From the NCBI GenBank assembly GCA_021825295.1, contig JAKAHV010000010.1:20618-84617 (forward strand): a DNA stretch of 64,000 nucleotides, read 5' to 3'. Under the pieces are notes generated by a model, which made no database searches, had not been told where the DNA came from, and was given only the letters and a program-made list of their open reading frames with translations. The stretch comes from Nitrospirota bacterium (GTDB lineage: Bacteria; Nitrospirota; Thermodesulfovibrionia; Thermodesulfovibrionales; JdFR-88). This document shows, piece after piece, positions 33,071 through 42,587 of the stretch (positions within the stretch are counted from its first letter, which is position 1; every line of letters begins with the position of its first letter). A program made the translations under genes and the position numbers.

Positions 33071-35371
33071 CTAGGGGGCCCGGTCGCTGCCGTTGCGGGG
33101 CTGAAGGGGCTCAAAGCGCTTTTCCGCCGGCGGTTCGGTCCCCTGGATGAAGTATTCCTTGTAGTATTCCGGGCTTGACGCCGGCGCCGGCGAATTGTTA
33201 ATGATGGCGCCCGTGGCGGAGTCCACCGTGTAAGAGACTATGCCCTCCGGGGGCTCGAAGGTGTCGGCGGGGGACTTGCCAAGCACGTACCTCATGTAAT
33301 TCACCCATATGGGGCTTGCGGCCCTCGATCCGGTCTCCCCCTGCCCGAGCGGCCTCATATTGTCAAAGCCCACCCATACGGCGGCCATCAAATCGGGCGT
33401 ATAGCCAACGAACCAGGCATCGCGGTAATCGCTTGTGGTGCCAGTCTTCGCGGCCACATCTCCCCCGAGCACCCTGGCATGATACCCCGTTCCGTTTCTT
33501 ACCACGTCTTCAAGCATGCTGGTCATCAGAAACGCCACCTGGGGGCTTATGACCCTTGCCGTGGAGGGCTCGTTGGCCTCAAGTATCCGCCCCCTGGAGT
33601 CGGTTATGTATTTTATCAATATGGGCCGGACCTTTGTGCCGCCGTTGCAGTAAGGGGCGTAGGCGCACAGGAGGTCCAGGGGAGTTATGCTCAGGGTGCC
33701 AAGGGCGAGCGTAAGGTCGCGGGGCATGGCCTCCTCGACCCCCATCTGACGCGCGAACGCTATGGCGTTGGCGACCCCGATGTAGTCCAGCAGCTTTACG
33801 GTGACGACGTTCCTTGAATGCGCAAGGGCGTCCCTGAGGGACGTGGGGCCGTAGAATTTGTGCTCATAATTCTGCGGGCTCCAAGAGCCCCCGGGCCACT
33901 GGAACGTCACGGGCTCGTCGTCTATCACGTATGAGGGCGGTATGCCGTCGTTTATTGCGGCGCCGTAGATAAGCGGCTTGAAGGCGGAGCCGGCCTGTCT
34001 CTTCGCGTAGAGGGCGCGGTCGTAATCGCTCCGGAGATAATCATACCCTCCCACGAGCGCCCGGACGAAACCCGTTTTGGGGTCTATTGACACAAGCGCC
34101 CCCTGGGCCAGGGGGTCCTGCTCCAGCGAAACGGAGAGATATCCCCTCGAGGCCGATTTTACCCTGACCAGTATGACGTCGCCGGGGCTGAGTATTTTGT
34201 TGAGGGTGAATTTCCGGAAAATTTTCACATGGCCGCCGGGAAGAATGACTTTTTGTGCCCACATGGCGTCTTTTTTCAGCAGCACGCCCGTGTAGCCGCC
34301 GACATTGACCAGGGCCCTGCCGGGCGTGACCTCCACGACGGTCGCCTCGGTGATCCCGGAGCGCGGGGGCATCACCCCGGGCACGCCTGCACGGGTCTTC
34401 AGAGTGAAGCTGTTTACGTGCCTGAGCGGTCCGCGCCAGCCTTCCCGCTTGTCAACCGCCCGGAGCCCTTCCCTCAGCGCCTCCTGGGCCGCCACCTGAT
34501 AGTCCTTCTGCATGGTGGTGTAAACCTTCAGGCCGCCTTCGTAGACTTTTTCCGGGCCGTATTTTTCGATCAGGTATTTTTTCACATAATCGATGAAATA
34601 GGCGTACGACTCGGAAGGGGGCCTTACGGAGGACAGCCTTATGGGCGTGCTGACCGCCTGCCTCATCTGGGCCCCCGTTATATAACCTTCATGGTGCATG
34701 CGTTCAAGGACGAACGCCTGACGCTGTTTTGCCTTGGCCGGGTTGATGAAGGGCGAGAATTCGGCGGGGCCCTTGATGAGGCCCGCCAGAAGCGCGCACT
34801 CGGGCAGCGTAAGCCTGGTGACGGGTTTCCCGAAGAACAGCTTTGCCGCCTTCTCGACGCCGTAGGCCCCGTGGCCGAAGTAGACACGGTTGAGGTAAAG
34901 CTCCAGTATCTCGTCCTTGCTCAGATGTCTTTCGATCTTTATCGCCAGGGCGGCCTCCCGGAGCTTCCTCTTCAGCGTCCGCTCCGGGCTGAGAAAGGTG
35001 ATCTTTGCGAGCTGCTGGGTAATGGTGCTGCCCCCCTCCTTTACCCGGTGATAATAGAGGTCCGTGAGCGCAGCCCTTATAATGGCTATGTAATCTATCC
35101 CCTTGTGCTTGTAGAACCGGGCGTCCTCCACGGAGACCACCGCGTTTATGAGATTGCGGGGTATCTCCCTGAATGGCACCTGAATGCTCTTCCGGGCGCT
35201 GATCTCGGTTATAAGCGTATCGTCGTCTGCGTATATCTTGGTGCCGGGCATATTGCCCTTTTTCAGCTCCTCGATGGAGGGGGCGCCCTTTATGACCCCG
35301 AGATACCCGCCGACTGCCGTGCCAGCGATAAGGGGGATTATTATGAGCAGGAGTATGGCCCAGAATTTCAT
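33071..35371 (-). CDS. mrcA: penicillin-binding protein 1A (glycosyltransferase-transpeptidase)
   Basis: 766 residues. TM anchor at about 4-26. The GT51 domain contains EDARFYKHKGID and GGSTITQQLAK. The transpeptidase has the catalytic SxxK in GSAFKPL, SxN in HSRNVV and KTGTT. An OB-like insert before the transpeptidase and class A length fit PBP1A. It polymerises and crosslinks peptidoglycan on the outer face of the inner membrane. ATG 35371 preferred over TTG 35374. It is divergent from the Do protease gene. Confidence 0.95.
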   Translation of the reverse strand: MKFWAILLLIIIPLIAGTAVGGYLGVIKGAPSIEELKKGNMPGTKIYADDDTLITEISARKSIQVPFREIPRNLINAVVSVEDARFYKHKGIDYIAIIRAALTDLYYHRVKEGGSTITQQLAKITFLSPERTLKRKLREAALAIKIERHLSKDEILELYLNRVYFGHGAYGVEKAAKLFFGKPVTRLTLPECALLAGLIKGPAEFSPFINPAKAKQRQAFVLERMHHEGYITGAQMRQAVSTPIRLSSVRPPSESYAYFIDYVKKYLIEKYGPEKVYEGGLKVYTTMQKDYQVAAQEALREGLRAVDKREGWRGPLRHVNSFTLKTRAGVPGVMPPRSGITEATVVEVTPGRALVNVGGYTGVLLKKDAMWAQKVILPGGHVKIFRKFTLNKILSPGDVILVRVKSASRGYLSVSLEQDPLAQGALVSIDPKTGFVRALVGGYDYLRSDYDRALYAKRQAGSAFKPLIYGAAINDGIPPSYVIDDEPVTFQWPGGSWSPQNYEHKFYGPTSLRDALAHSRNVVTVKLLDYIGVANAIAFARQMGVEEAMPRDLTLALGTLSITPLDLLCAYAPYCNGGTKVRPILIKYITDSRGRILEANEPSTARVISPQVAFLMTSMLEDVVRNGTGYHARVLGGDVAAKTGTTSDYRDAWFVGYTPDLMAAVWVGFDNMRPLGQGETGSRAASPIWVNYMRYVLGKSPADTFEPPEGIVSYTVDSATGAIINNSPAPASSPEYYKEYFIQGTEPPAEKRFEPLQPRNGSDRAP

Positions 35372-35485
35372 CAAGCTGAATTATAGAATTTGCGGGAAAA
35401 CTCTGTCAAAGCCGCGGGTCACAAAAACGGGCCCTCCCGCGCGCGGTTTCCGGCGGCTAAACCTCTAAAAAAAAAAGGATAAAAA

Positions 35486-36970
35486 TTGCTTACCTTCCTA
35501 TCTTCCGATTATAATAAAAGAGTGAGGAAGACCATTTATGTGGCTGGCCTTCTGTTTGCGGGTTTTGTGCTGGGTTGGCTTGTTTTTTCCTACTTCGGCG
35601 GCCCGGGTTCTTTCCCGGGACGGCTGGCAGGGCGTTTCGGGATGGCGCCGTCCGCCGTCATCCGCCTGGCGAGGACTTCGGATGATTTCACCAGGGTGGT
35701 AAAGGCGGTTTCGCCTTCGGTTGTGAACATCTCCAGCCAGCGCGTGACAGGGGAAGGCGACGGCTCATCGGGTGAAAATGACCCCTTTTCCGAGTCGGGC
35801 GGCGAGCAGAACCTGGGCTCCGGGGTGATCGTCTCTCCGGAGGGCTACATTATCACGAACTATCACGTAATAGCGGACGCGGACCATATAACGGTCACTC
35901 TTCTGGACAACAGGTCCTATGACGCGAGGGTCATCGGGGCGGACCCCAAGACGGACCTCGCCCTTCTGAAGATAGACGCCTCGGGGTTGCCCATAGTGAG
36001 ATGGGGCAATTCCGATTCGCTCGAGGCGGGCGAGTTCGTGCTGGCGATAGGCAATCCCTTCAGCCTGAGCCATACGGTCACGATGGGCATCATAAGCGCT
36101 GTGGGAAGGGCCAACGTGGGCATCGCGGATTACGAGGACTTCATACAGACCGACGCGGCCATAAATCCAGGCAACTCGGGAGGCCCCCTGGTGGATGAAA
36201 GGGGAGAGGTCATCGGCATAAACACCGCCATTTTTTCGAAGAGCGGCAGCTTCCAGGGCATCGGTTTCGCCGTGCCCAGCAACATGGTCATCGAGATCAT
36301 GAGGCAGCTAAAGACGAGGGGCAAGGTCATAAGGGGGTGGATCGGCGTGACCATGCAGGACCTCACGCCGGACCTGGCGGAGAAGTTCGGTCTTGCCACC
36401 CCCGAGGGGGCGCTCGTGAGCGATGTGACTAGAGGGGGCCCGGCCTGGAGGGCGGGGATAAGGAGGGGCGACATCATCGGCCGTTTCGGCGGCAAGCCCG
36501 TCTCCAGTCCGGCCGTGCTTAAAAACCTTGTCGCCGAGGCAAGCCCCGGCCAGGAGGTCCCGATTGACGTCGTGAGGGGCCGGCAGAGATTGCGCCTGAC
36601 GGCCGGCATCGAGGAATATCCGGCGGACATGCTTTCAAGCGCGGCTGAAACAAGGCCCGCGCGCCCGGAGACCCCGGTGAGCGTTTTTTCGGGGCTGGGA
36701 GTGATGGAGCTCACCAGGGACATCAGTCGGCAACTGGGTCTGCCGCAGACGGAAAGAGGGGTCGTCGTCGCCGATGTGGATGAAGGCAGCCCGTCCGGCG
36801 ACGGCGGCCTCAGAAGGGGAGACGTGATCGAGGAGATCGAACGCAGGCCGGTCAGAACGCTGGCGGATTTCAATGCCGTGGTGTCCAGGTTCTCCGGGAC
36901 GAAGAAACCGGTGCTCCTGCTGGTGAACCGGGCCGGCAAAAGGTCTTACGTCCTCTTGAAGCAGAATTAA
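35486..36970 (+). CDS. degQ: Do-type (DegP/DegQ) periplasmic serine protease with two PDZ domains
   Basis: 494 residues. N-terminal membrane anchor or signal (about 15-36). Trypsin-fold catalytic triad: His in TNYHVIAD, Asp in KTDLALL, Ser in NPGNSGGPL. Two PDZ domains follow (about 300-390 and 410-490). Such proteases degrade or refold damaged envelope proteins. TTG 35486 is preceded by AAAGGAT at good spacing; a GTG lies 36 bases downstream. A second, shorter HtrA protein is encoded at the right edge of the window. Confidence 0.93.
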   Translation: MLTFLSSDYNKRVRKTIYVAGLLFAGFVLGWLVFSYFGGPGSFPGRLAGRFGMAPSAVIRLARTSDDFTRVVKAVSPSVVNISSQRVTGEGDGSSGENDPFSESGGEQNLGSGVIVSPEGYIITNYHVIADADHITVTLLDNRSYDARVIGADPKTDLALLKIDASGLPIVRWGNSDSLEAGEFVLAIGNPFSLSHTVTMGIISAVGRANVGIADYEDFIQTDAAINPGNSGGPLVDERGEVIGINTAIFSKSGSFQGIGFAVPSNMVIEIMRQLKTRGKVIRGWIGVTMQDLTPDLAEKFGLATPEGALVSDVTRGGPAWRAGIRRGDIIGRFGGKPVSSPAVLKNLVAEASPGQEVPIDVVRGRQRLRLTAGIEEYPADMLSSAAETRPARPETPVSVFSGLGVMELTRDISRQLGLPQTERGVVVADVDEGSPSGDGGLRRGDVIEEIERRPVRTLADFNAVVSRFSGTKKPVLLLVNRAGKRSYVLLKQN

Positions 36971-37027
36971 CAAAAATATCTTACAAGAGCTCAATGGCAT
37001 CGCAAAGGGCCGGAAAAGAGGGGAAAT

Positions 37028-38035
37028 ATGTTAGCGGTTTTCAGACTGGCAATAATAATCGTCTTCTCCGTTGCGGGTTTTTTCCTGGGGGGCAGTTTTG
37101 GCCACCCGGCGGCGGGACTCATTGCCGGTTTTATTTTCGGCGGGGGGGCCCTGCTGGTTGAATTCTCCGCAAGAAGGATTTCGCTTGGCACGATCATAGG
37201 CGGCCTTATAGGGCTCGCAATAGGGCTTCTGTTTGCGAGCCTGCTGTTTCTGCCTGTAAGGGAAATCGTCCCTGTCTCCGTGAGGGGCGTCTACGAGTTC
37301 GTTGTCTACGGGATACTTGGCTGGGGAGGGCTTGTGATCGGGCTGAAAAAGGGGCATAACCTGACCGTGCCCGGCCTCTTCAGGATATTCCGGGGCGAGG
37401 CCGAGGAGCAGAACCTGAAGATCCTCGACACGAGCGTCATCATAGACGGCAGGATCGCTGACATCTGCGAGTCCGGCTTCCTCGAGGGCAGTTTCATCAT
37501 ACCCCAGTTCATTCTCCAGGAACTCCAGCACATAGCCGATTCGCCCGACCCGCTGAAAAGGGGCAGGGGCAGAAGGGGGCTCGATATCCTCCACAGGATG
37601 CAGAAGATGACGAACCTGGACATAAGGATCGTGGAGGAGGATTTCCCGAAGATCAAGGAGGTGGACTCAAAGCTCGTCGCCCTGGGCAAGATGATGGGGG
37701 CCAAGATAGTCACCAACGACTTCAATCTGAACAAGGTGGCCGAGCTGCAGGGGGTGTCCGTCCTGAACATAAACGAGCTTGCGAATGTGCTCAAACCGGT
37801 CGTGCTGCCGGGCGAGTACATGAAGGTCTTCATCATCAAGGAAGGCAAGGAGGCGAACCAGGGCGTCGCCTACCTGGACGACGGCACGATGGTGGTCGTC
37901 GACAACGGCAGAAGGCTCATAGGCAAACATGTGGATGTGACCGTCACCTCCGTCCTGCAGACGACGGCCGGCAGGATGATATTCACAAAGACCAAGGAGG
38001 AATACGAACGTGAGGAACTGCGGGCCGCGAAATAA
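37028..38035 (+). CDS. PIN/TRAM-domain membrane protein (YacL type)
   Basis: 335 residues. Four hydrophobic segments in the first 120 residues, then a PIN nuclease-like domain beginning ILDTSVIIDGRIADI with acidic residues at D, E (QELQHIAD) and VTNDFNLN, and a C-terminal TRAM domain (about 270-330) that binds RNA. The arrangement matches YacL and its relatives. The next gene, ispD, is also its usual neighbour. ATG 37028 follows GAGGGG. Confidence 0.93.
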   Translation: MLAVFRLAIIIVFSVAGFFLGGSFGHPAAGLIAGFIFGGGALLVEFSARRISLGTIIGGLIGLAIGLLFASLLFLPVREIVPVSVRGVYEFVVYGILGWGGLVIGLKKGHNLTVPGLFRIFRGEAEEQNLKILDTSVIIDGRIADICESGFLEGSFIIPQFILQELQHIADSPDPLKRGRGRRGLDILHRMQKMTNLDIRIVEEDFPKIKEVDSKLVALGKMMGAKIVTNDFNLNKVAELQGVSVLNINELANVLKPVVLPGEYMKVFIIKEGKEANQGVAYLDDGTMVVVDNGRRLIGKHVDVTVTSVLQTTAGRMIFTKTKEEYEREELRAAK

Positions 38036-38065
38036 GAGGGGCAAAGGAGAAACACCCTCTCCTGA

Positions 38066-38131
38066 TCCGCTCCCTCAAGGGAGGGGATTTCACAAACTGC
38101 CTTTGGTGAAACCCTCCCCGGGCGGGAGGGT
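38066..38131. repeat. palindromic intergenic repeat upstream of ispD
   Basis: TCCGCTCCCTCAA (38066-38078) begins a G+C-rich block that contains CTCCCT-CA-AGGGAG-type symmetry and the hairpin ACCCTCCC-CGGGC-GGGAGGGT (38111-38131). The 13-base opening and an ACC(CT)CCCCGG segment occur again after ispF, so the ispD-ispF pair is flanked by related repeats. Confidence 0.5.
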
Positions 38132-38152
38132 TGGCGGGGGTGGCGAAACGGA

Positions 38153-38884
38153 ATGAATGGGGTTGTGGCAATCGTGCCTGCGGCCGGTATTGGCAGGAGG
38201 TTCGGCGGCAGCGTTAAAAAGACCTTCTATGAACTGGACGGCAAACCCGTCCTGATAAGGACGCTGCAGGCCCTGGAGCGCGTGCCCCGGATCACGGAGA
38301 TCATCCCCGCCCTGCGCGAGGAGGACCACGGGTTGCTGCGGGACCTTCTGGATGGATGCGGCATGAAAAAGGTGAAAAGACTCGCCGTGGGCGGCAAAGA
38401 GAGGCAGGATTCCGTCTGGAACGCCTTGCAGCTTGTCCCGCGCGGCACAAAAACTGTCGCGGTCCATGACGGCGTCCGCCCGTTTGCCCCGCCCGAATTC
38501 ATAAGCGGCCTTATCGCCGCCCTTCATGAGAAAAACGGCGCCGGCCCTTCTTCAACTGCTAAATGGGACGCAGTCGTGCCAGGCCTCATGCCCCGGGACA
38601 CGATAAAGGAGGTCGCGGCGGACGGCTCGGTCAGGGGGACCCTCAGGAGGGAGACGCTCGTCGCCGTCCAGACGCCGCAGGTCTTTTTGTATGAGACCCT
38701 TTTTGCCGCCTACAAGGAGGCCATGGCCCGGGGTTTTTACGCCACCGACGACTCCGCCCTGGTTGAGGCCGCGGGCGGAAGGGTCAGGATAGCTCCGGGT
38801 TTGCCAGACAACATAAAGATAACCACGCCGGGGGACATAGCGGTTTCGGAGGCGATAATATCCGGCGGCCGGAGGCGGGCGTGA
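38153..38884 (+). CDS. ispD: 2-C-methyl-D-erythritol 4-phosphate cytidylyltransferase
   Basis: 243 residues, full length. The nucleotide-binding opening VPAAGIGRRFG with the catalytic Arg/Lys (KKTFYELDGKPVL), GGKERQDSVWNAL and HDGVRPFA are intact. It makes CDP-methylerythritol in the non-mevalonate isoprenoid pathway. A short central segment (NGAGPSSTAKWDAVV) replaces the usual more compact loop. ATG 38153. It overlaps ispF by 4 bases. Confidence 0.95.
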   Translation: MNGVVAIVPAAGIGRRFGGSVKKTFYELDGKPVLIRTLQALERVPRITEIIPALREEDHGLLRDLLDGCGMKKVKRLAVGGKERQDSVWNALQLVPRGTKTVAVHDGVRPFAPPEFISGLIAALHEKNGAGPSSTAKWDAVVPGLMPRDTIKEVAADGSVRGTLRRETLVAVQTPQVFLYETLFAAYKEAMARGFYATDDSALVEAAGGRVRIAPGLPDNIKITTPGDIAVSEAIISGGRRRA

Positions 38885-39369
38885 CGGTGAGGACCGGGTT
38901 TGGATATGACAGCCACAGGTTTGCGCCGGGCAGGAAGCTGGTGCTGGGCGGGGTGGAGATACCCTTTGAGAAGGGGCTTGACGGCCACTCCGACGCGGAT
39001 GCGCTCATCCACGCGATAATAGACTCCATACTCGGGGCCCTCGGCGCGGGCGATATAGGCGCCCATTTCCCCGATACCGATGCCGCCTACAGGGGCATCT
39101 CCAGCCTTGTCCTCCTCGAAAAGACCCTCCTTCTGGCGAGGCGGAGGGGGTTTTCCGTGGCGCAGGTGGACTCGACCGTTATAGCCCAGGCCCCGCGCCT
39201 GGCCCCGCATATAGAGGCCATGCGGGCGTCCCTGGCAAGGGCGCTCGGGACCGCGGAGGAAAACGTGAGCATAAAGGCAAAGACAAACGAGGGCATGGGT
39301 TTTACGGGAAGGGGCGAGGGCATCTGCGCCTTCGCGGTCTGCCTGCTGGAGGAAACCGGCGGGCGGTGA
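38881..39369 (+). CDS. ispF: 2-C-methyl-D-erythritol 2,4-cyclodiphosphate synthase
   Basis: 162 residues, normal length. GFGYDSHRF gives the zinc ligands Asp and His, GHSDADAL the conserved loop, and KAKTNEGMGFTGRGEGI the C-terminal signature. It cyclises CDP-methylerythritol phosphate two steps after IspD in the MEP pathway. GTG start overlapping ispD, so the two are coupled. Confidence 0.96.
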   Translation: MTVRTGFGYDSHRFAPGRKLVLGGVEIPFEKGLDGHSDADALIHAIIDSILGALGAGDIGAHFPDTDAAYRGISSLVLLEKTLLLARRRGFSVAQVDSTVIAQAPRLAPHIEAMRASLARALGTAEENVSIKAKTNEGMGFTGRGEGICAFAVCLLEETGGR

Positions 39370-39382
39370 CCTCCTGTTCATG

Positions 39383-39418
39383 TCCGCTCCCTCAAACGGG
39401 TCCATGTAGAACCTCCCC
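39383..39418. repeat. degenerate copy of the ispD-flanking repeat
   Basis: TCCGCTCCCTCAA (39383-39395) repeats the 13 bases at 38066-38078 exactly, and an AACCTCCCCGGC segment follows about 15 bases later. It lies just past the ispF stop. Confidence 0.4.
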
Positions 39419-39471
39419 GGCTTGGACCCTGCTACGGGCGGCCGGTGTTTCCGCCCCGGGGACTGCAGGCC

Positions 39472-40095
39472 TTACAAGATGCCTTTTTTCCTGGCGGATA
39501 TCAGGGCCTCACGTCTGCTCTTTGCCTGGAGCTTTTCATATATTTTCTTGATATGGGCGTGAACGGTATGCGAGCTAATGTTGTACTTGCCTGCGATTTC
39601 CTTGTAAGTAAGCCCGGCCTCTATCTCCGTTAACACCTCTTTTTCCCTCGGGCTCAGAAGGTACAGGTCTTCCGTCTCGCCCTCCTGAAATTCCTGGATC
39701 ACCCGGCGCGCTATCTTGGGGCTCATGGGCGAGCCTCCCTGGGCGAGGTTATGGATGCTCTCGACCAGCTCCCTCGGAGGGCTGCCTTTCAGGATATAGC
39801 CGGAGGCCCCGGCCTTTATGGCGCTGAAAACAGTCTGCCTGTCCTCGTATACGGTATGGGCCATTATCTCGATGCCGGGCATTATCTTCTTGGCCTTCCG
39901 AATCAGCTCAACCCCCGGCATCCCCGGCAGGCCGAGGTCCACAAGCATGATGTCCGGACTTGAATCCGCCAGTTTCTCCAGCGCCGCTTCAGCCGTCCCG
40001 AAGAGTCCCGCCACGCAGATGTCCCGTTCCCCGCCAAGCAGTATGCCCAGGTTTTCCAGCAGAAGCCTGTCGTCTTCGACTATGATGAGCCGCAT
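39472..40095 (-). CDS. NarL/LuxR-type response regulator
   Basis: 207 residues. Receiver domain with EDD at the start, phospho-acceptor D54 in MLVDLGLPG and the Lys of ILKGSPP. The C-terminal LuxR helix-turn-helix reads LSPREKEVLTEIEAGL and YKEIAGKYNISSHTVHAHIK. It lies 19 bases after the kinase gene on the same strand. The chaperone-usher operon starts divergently beyond the kinase, and is a natural candidate target, by position only. Confidence 0.94.
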   Translation of the reverse strand: MRLIIVEDDRLLLENLGILLGGERDICVAGLFGTAEAALEKLADSSPDIMLVDLGLPGMPGVELIRKAKKIMPGIEIMAHTVYEDRQTVFSAIKAGASGYILKGSPPRELVESIHNLAQGGSPMSPKIARRVIQEFQEGETEDLYLLSPREKEVLTEIEAGLTYKEIAGKYNISSHTVHAHIKKIYEKLQAKSRREALISARKKGIL

Positions 40096-40114
40096 GTTTT
40101 TGAATATATAGGGT

Positions 40115-42442
40115 TCACCGGGATAAATCCACGCTTTTTTCGGGGTATTTTCGGGGGATGCCGGCCTCCACCCGCACGGTGGTGCCGTTGCCGGAAATCA
40201 TTTCCAGGCTCCCGCCAAGGTCCCTTGCCCGGGCCTTCATATTCCCGATGCCCCTGCCCGCCGGGCCCTTTCCGTCAAGAAGGCCCTTGCCGTTGTCGCT
40301 GATTGTAAAGAGCACCTTTTCGGCAGTCACGGCCAGGCAGACAAAGGCCGAATCCCCCCCGGAGTGTTTTACGATGTTGGTCAGGGCCTCCTTGAAAATC
40401 CTCAGCAAATTAAGACCCAAAAGGGTGCCCGGGGCGCTTGCGCCCGGCTCAACAACGGCTCTTATTTCAAAGGACTTTCCCTGGGATTCCATCACCGTCC
40501 TGCCGTGGTTTCTCATCTCGGCCACAAGGGAATGCCATGTCTCGTTTCCGTCCATGCCCTGCATGAAAGTCCTTATGTCCGACAGGCCCTCGCCCGAAAG
40601 CTCAGAGATTGTCCCCAGGGCCTTCCTCATCTCCGCTTCCGTGGAATTCTGCGCCATTTTCGAGATCAGGTTTATATTGGTGGTGATCCCTCCAATGCCG
40701 TCGTGAAGGTCCCTCATTATCTTTTCCTTTTCGAGCCGGTAAGCCCTTTCCTTTTCGAGTATCGTCCTGTACTGTCTTATGTTTTCCCGGTAGTAAAGGG
40801 CGTTTTCGTAAAGTATGCGCGCCTGTTTGAGCAGGGAGCGCAGGATGTTCATGTCATGATTTGAGTAAAACCTGTCCCGGAGTTCGCTCATGAGGACCGC
40901 ATATTCGGGGGTTTCGCCTTTTCCAAGAGGCAGCCCGACATAGATATCCTGAAAAGGCACGGGCAGAGGCCGCTCCCAGAAGCTAGCCGGTTCCATTCGC
41001 CTGCGGAACGAGTCAAATACCTCTCCGGTGCCGTCTTCGCCTCTTTTTATCAATGCCACCCGCCTGGGATTGAGGCTTTTCCTTATCGTTTCAGTAAACA
41101 GCCCGATTACCGCGTCCGGCGGTTTGCCGGCCGCCATGTCCGTAAATGACGCGACCACCTTCGATTCGCTCAGGACGTCTTTCCTGAAAAACCTCCTGAG
41201 ATGCCGCCTTAGCTTATCCCTGAGGGCCGCGTAAAAAAGAAGGACCAGGGCTGAAGAGAAAAGCATTCCGCCCGTGGGGTGCACGGCGGCAGCGCCTAAA
41301 TTTCTGCTCGTCACTTCCAAAAAAATAAGATCGGACGCCGCGATGGCGGCAAATGCCAGCATATAAAGGAATGTGCCTTCCAGCAGGCTGTCAATATCCA
41401 GGAGCCGGTATTTCTGGATCGAGAAAGCCATCGAAAAAGGTATCAGGACAAAAAACATTGCCGTCAGGGAGATCGGGGCAAGCTGCCGGCCGGCCAGGGC
41501 CAGCGGCAGGATGCTTAAAACGATATTGGGCAGCAGGCCGAAACAGACGCCGGCAAACACCCATTTCATCTGCTGTTTTTCAAGAGTGCTCTTTGCCCCG
41601 ATATAACCCGCGCCAAAAGAAAACATGGACAAAGCGAACAGCCCGGAGGCCGCGGCGTTGATCACCATTGGCTGCAGGCTGGCCCCGATGGCCGTGACCG
41701 CCGCATAAAACACGGGCATAAAAAGACGGAGCCGATTGGGGAGATGCCTCTCCCCGGGCAAGAGCATGGAGAGGTGCGCGAGAAAAGCAAAGCCCAGGAG
41801 ATAACTGAGCGCGTTTATGATATTAAGCGCAAAAAGGATGGACGGGGGGAGGACCAAAAGGGGCAATACCGACATATCATATGAAACTGCAGCCACACCC
41901 ATCGAGAAACACATGAGGAAGAAAACCAGGCCTTTCTCTTCAATGCCCCTGCGGCACACGACTACGGTGCCAATCAGGAAAAACAGGAGTCCCGTTACAA
42001 ACAGGTCAATTGTTTGGCCCTCGCCGAGAAAGGAAAAGCCTGCCTGCCGCGCGGATACGGCAACGGGCATTTCAACCCCCTGCCGCCTTATAAGGAAGAC
42101 GGCAGGGGACGACTCCAGCCTTTCGAATGTCTCTTTTCTTGCGCGGTACCATTCGAGTACGTCCCGCCTGTCCCTCAACGAAGCAATATGTTTAAGCAGG
42201 TGATGGCGGTCCGCATTCATGCCCCCGATTTTCTCTATAATGTCGCCTTTCTCGAAGGGGGCCCATGACGCCGCGGAAGTCACTTTCCATGCGCGGGCCT
42301 GCCTGTCCCACGCCGCGTCCATTCCGGCGGAGGGGGAATTATAAGCGGCAAAAAAAGAAAACGCCGCAAATGAAAAAAACAAAGCGGAGAAAACCGCTAT
42401 GAAAAGGGTTTCCCCGGTTTTTCCCGAAGTCATGGCGGACAC
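40115..42442 (-). CDS. multi-membrane-segment sensor histidine kinase (HisKA_3 type)
   Basis: 775 residues. TM1 (about 12-32), an extracytoplasmic region of about 110 residues with a PDZ-like stretch (FEKGDIIEKIGGMNADRHHL), then about nine hydrophobic segments (145-405), a GAF-like region and coiled coil, and the HisKA_3 box IMRDLHDGIGGITTN with the phospho-His. The ATPase domain has NIVKHSGGD and DNGKGL. It pairs with the LuxR-type regulator. GTG 42442 or ATG 42433 may start it. Confidence 0.88.
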   Translation of the reverse strand: MSAMTSGKTGETLFIAVFSALFFSFAAFSFFAAYNSPSAGMDAAWDRQARAWKVTSAASWAPFEKGDIIEKIGGMNADRHHLLKHIASLRDRRDVLEWYRARKETFERLESSPAVFLIRRQGVEMPVAVSARQAGFSFLGEGQTIDLFVTGLLFFLIGTVVVCRRGIEEKGLVFFLMCFSMGVAAVSYDMSVLPLLVLPPSILFALNIINALSYLLGFAFLAHLSMLLPGERHLPNRLRLFMPVFYAAVTAIGASLQPMVINAAASGLFALSMFSFGAGYIGAKSTLEKQQMKWVFAGVCFGLLPNIVLSILPLALAGRQLAPISLTAMFFVLIPFSMAFSIQKYRLLDIDSLLEGTFLYMLAFAAIAASDLIFLEVTSRNLGAAAVHPTGGMLFSSALVLLFYAALRDKLRRHLRRFFRKDVLSESKVVASFTDMAAGKPPDAVIGLFTETIRKSLNPRRVALIKRGEDGTGEVFDSFRRRMEPASFWERPLPVPFQDIYVGLPLGKGETPEYAVLMSELRDRFYSNHDMNILRSLLKQARILYENALYYRENIRQYRTILEKERAYRLEKEKIMRDLHDGIGGITTNINLISKMAQNSTEAEMRKALGTISELSGEGLSDIRTFMQGMDGNETWHSLVAEMRNHGRTVMESQGKSFEIRAVVEPGASAPGTLLGLNLLRIFKEALTNIVKHSGGDSAFVCLAVTAEKVLFTISDNGKGLLDGKGPAGRGIGNMKARARDLGGSLEMISGNGTTVRVEAGIPRKYPEKSVDLSR

Positions 42443-42527
42443 TTTTTATCGCGCTCCTTACGTTTTTCCCCGCTCTATTATTCTCAAAACGGCAAAAAAT
42501 GGGAACAGAAAAATTTCCGGCCCATCC

Positions 42528-42558
42528 CCCGGAAATAGCCCCTCCGGGCGATTTATTT
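42528..42558 (+). terminator. terminator-like hairpin in the leader of the pilus operon
   Basis: CCCGGA (42528-42533) and TCCGGG (42543-42548) pair around a 9-base loop and are followed by CGATTTATTTTTT. No plus-strand gene lies upstream, so if the pilus promoter is in 42443-42527 this would act as an attenuator in the leader. Confidence 0.35.
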
Positions 42559-42587
42559 TTTCAGGGGCGCACATGTAAGCTTCCCAT

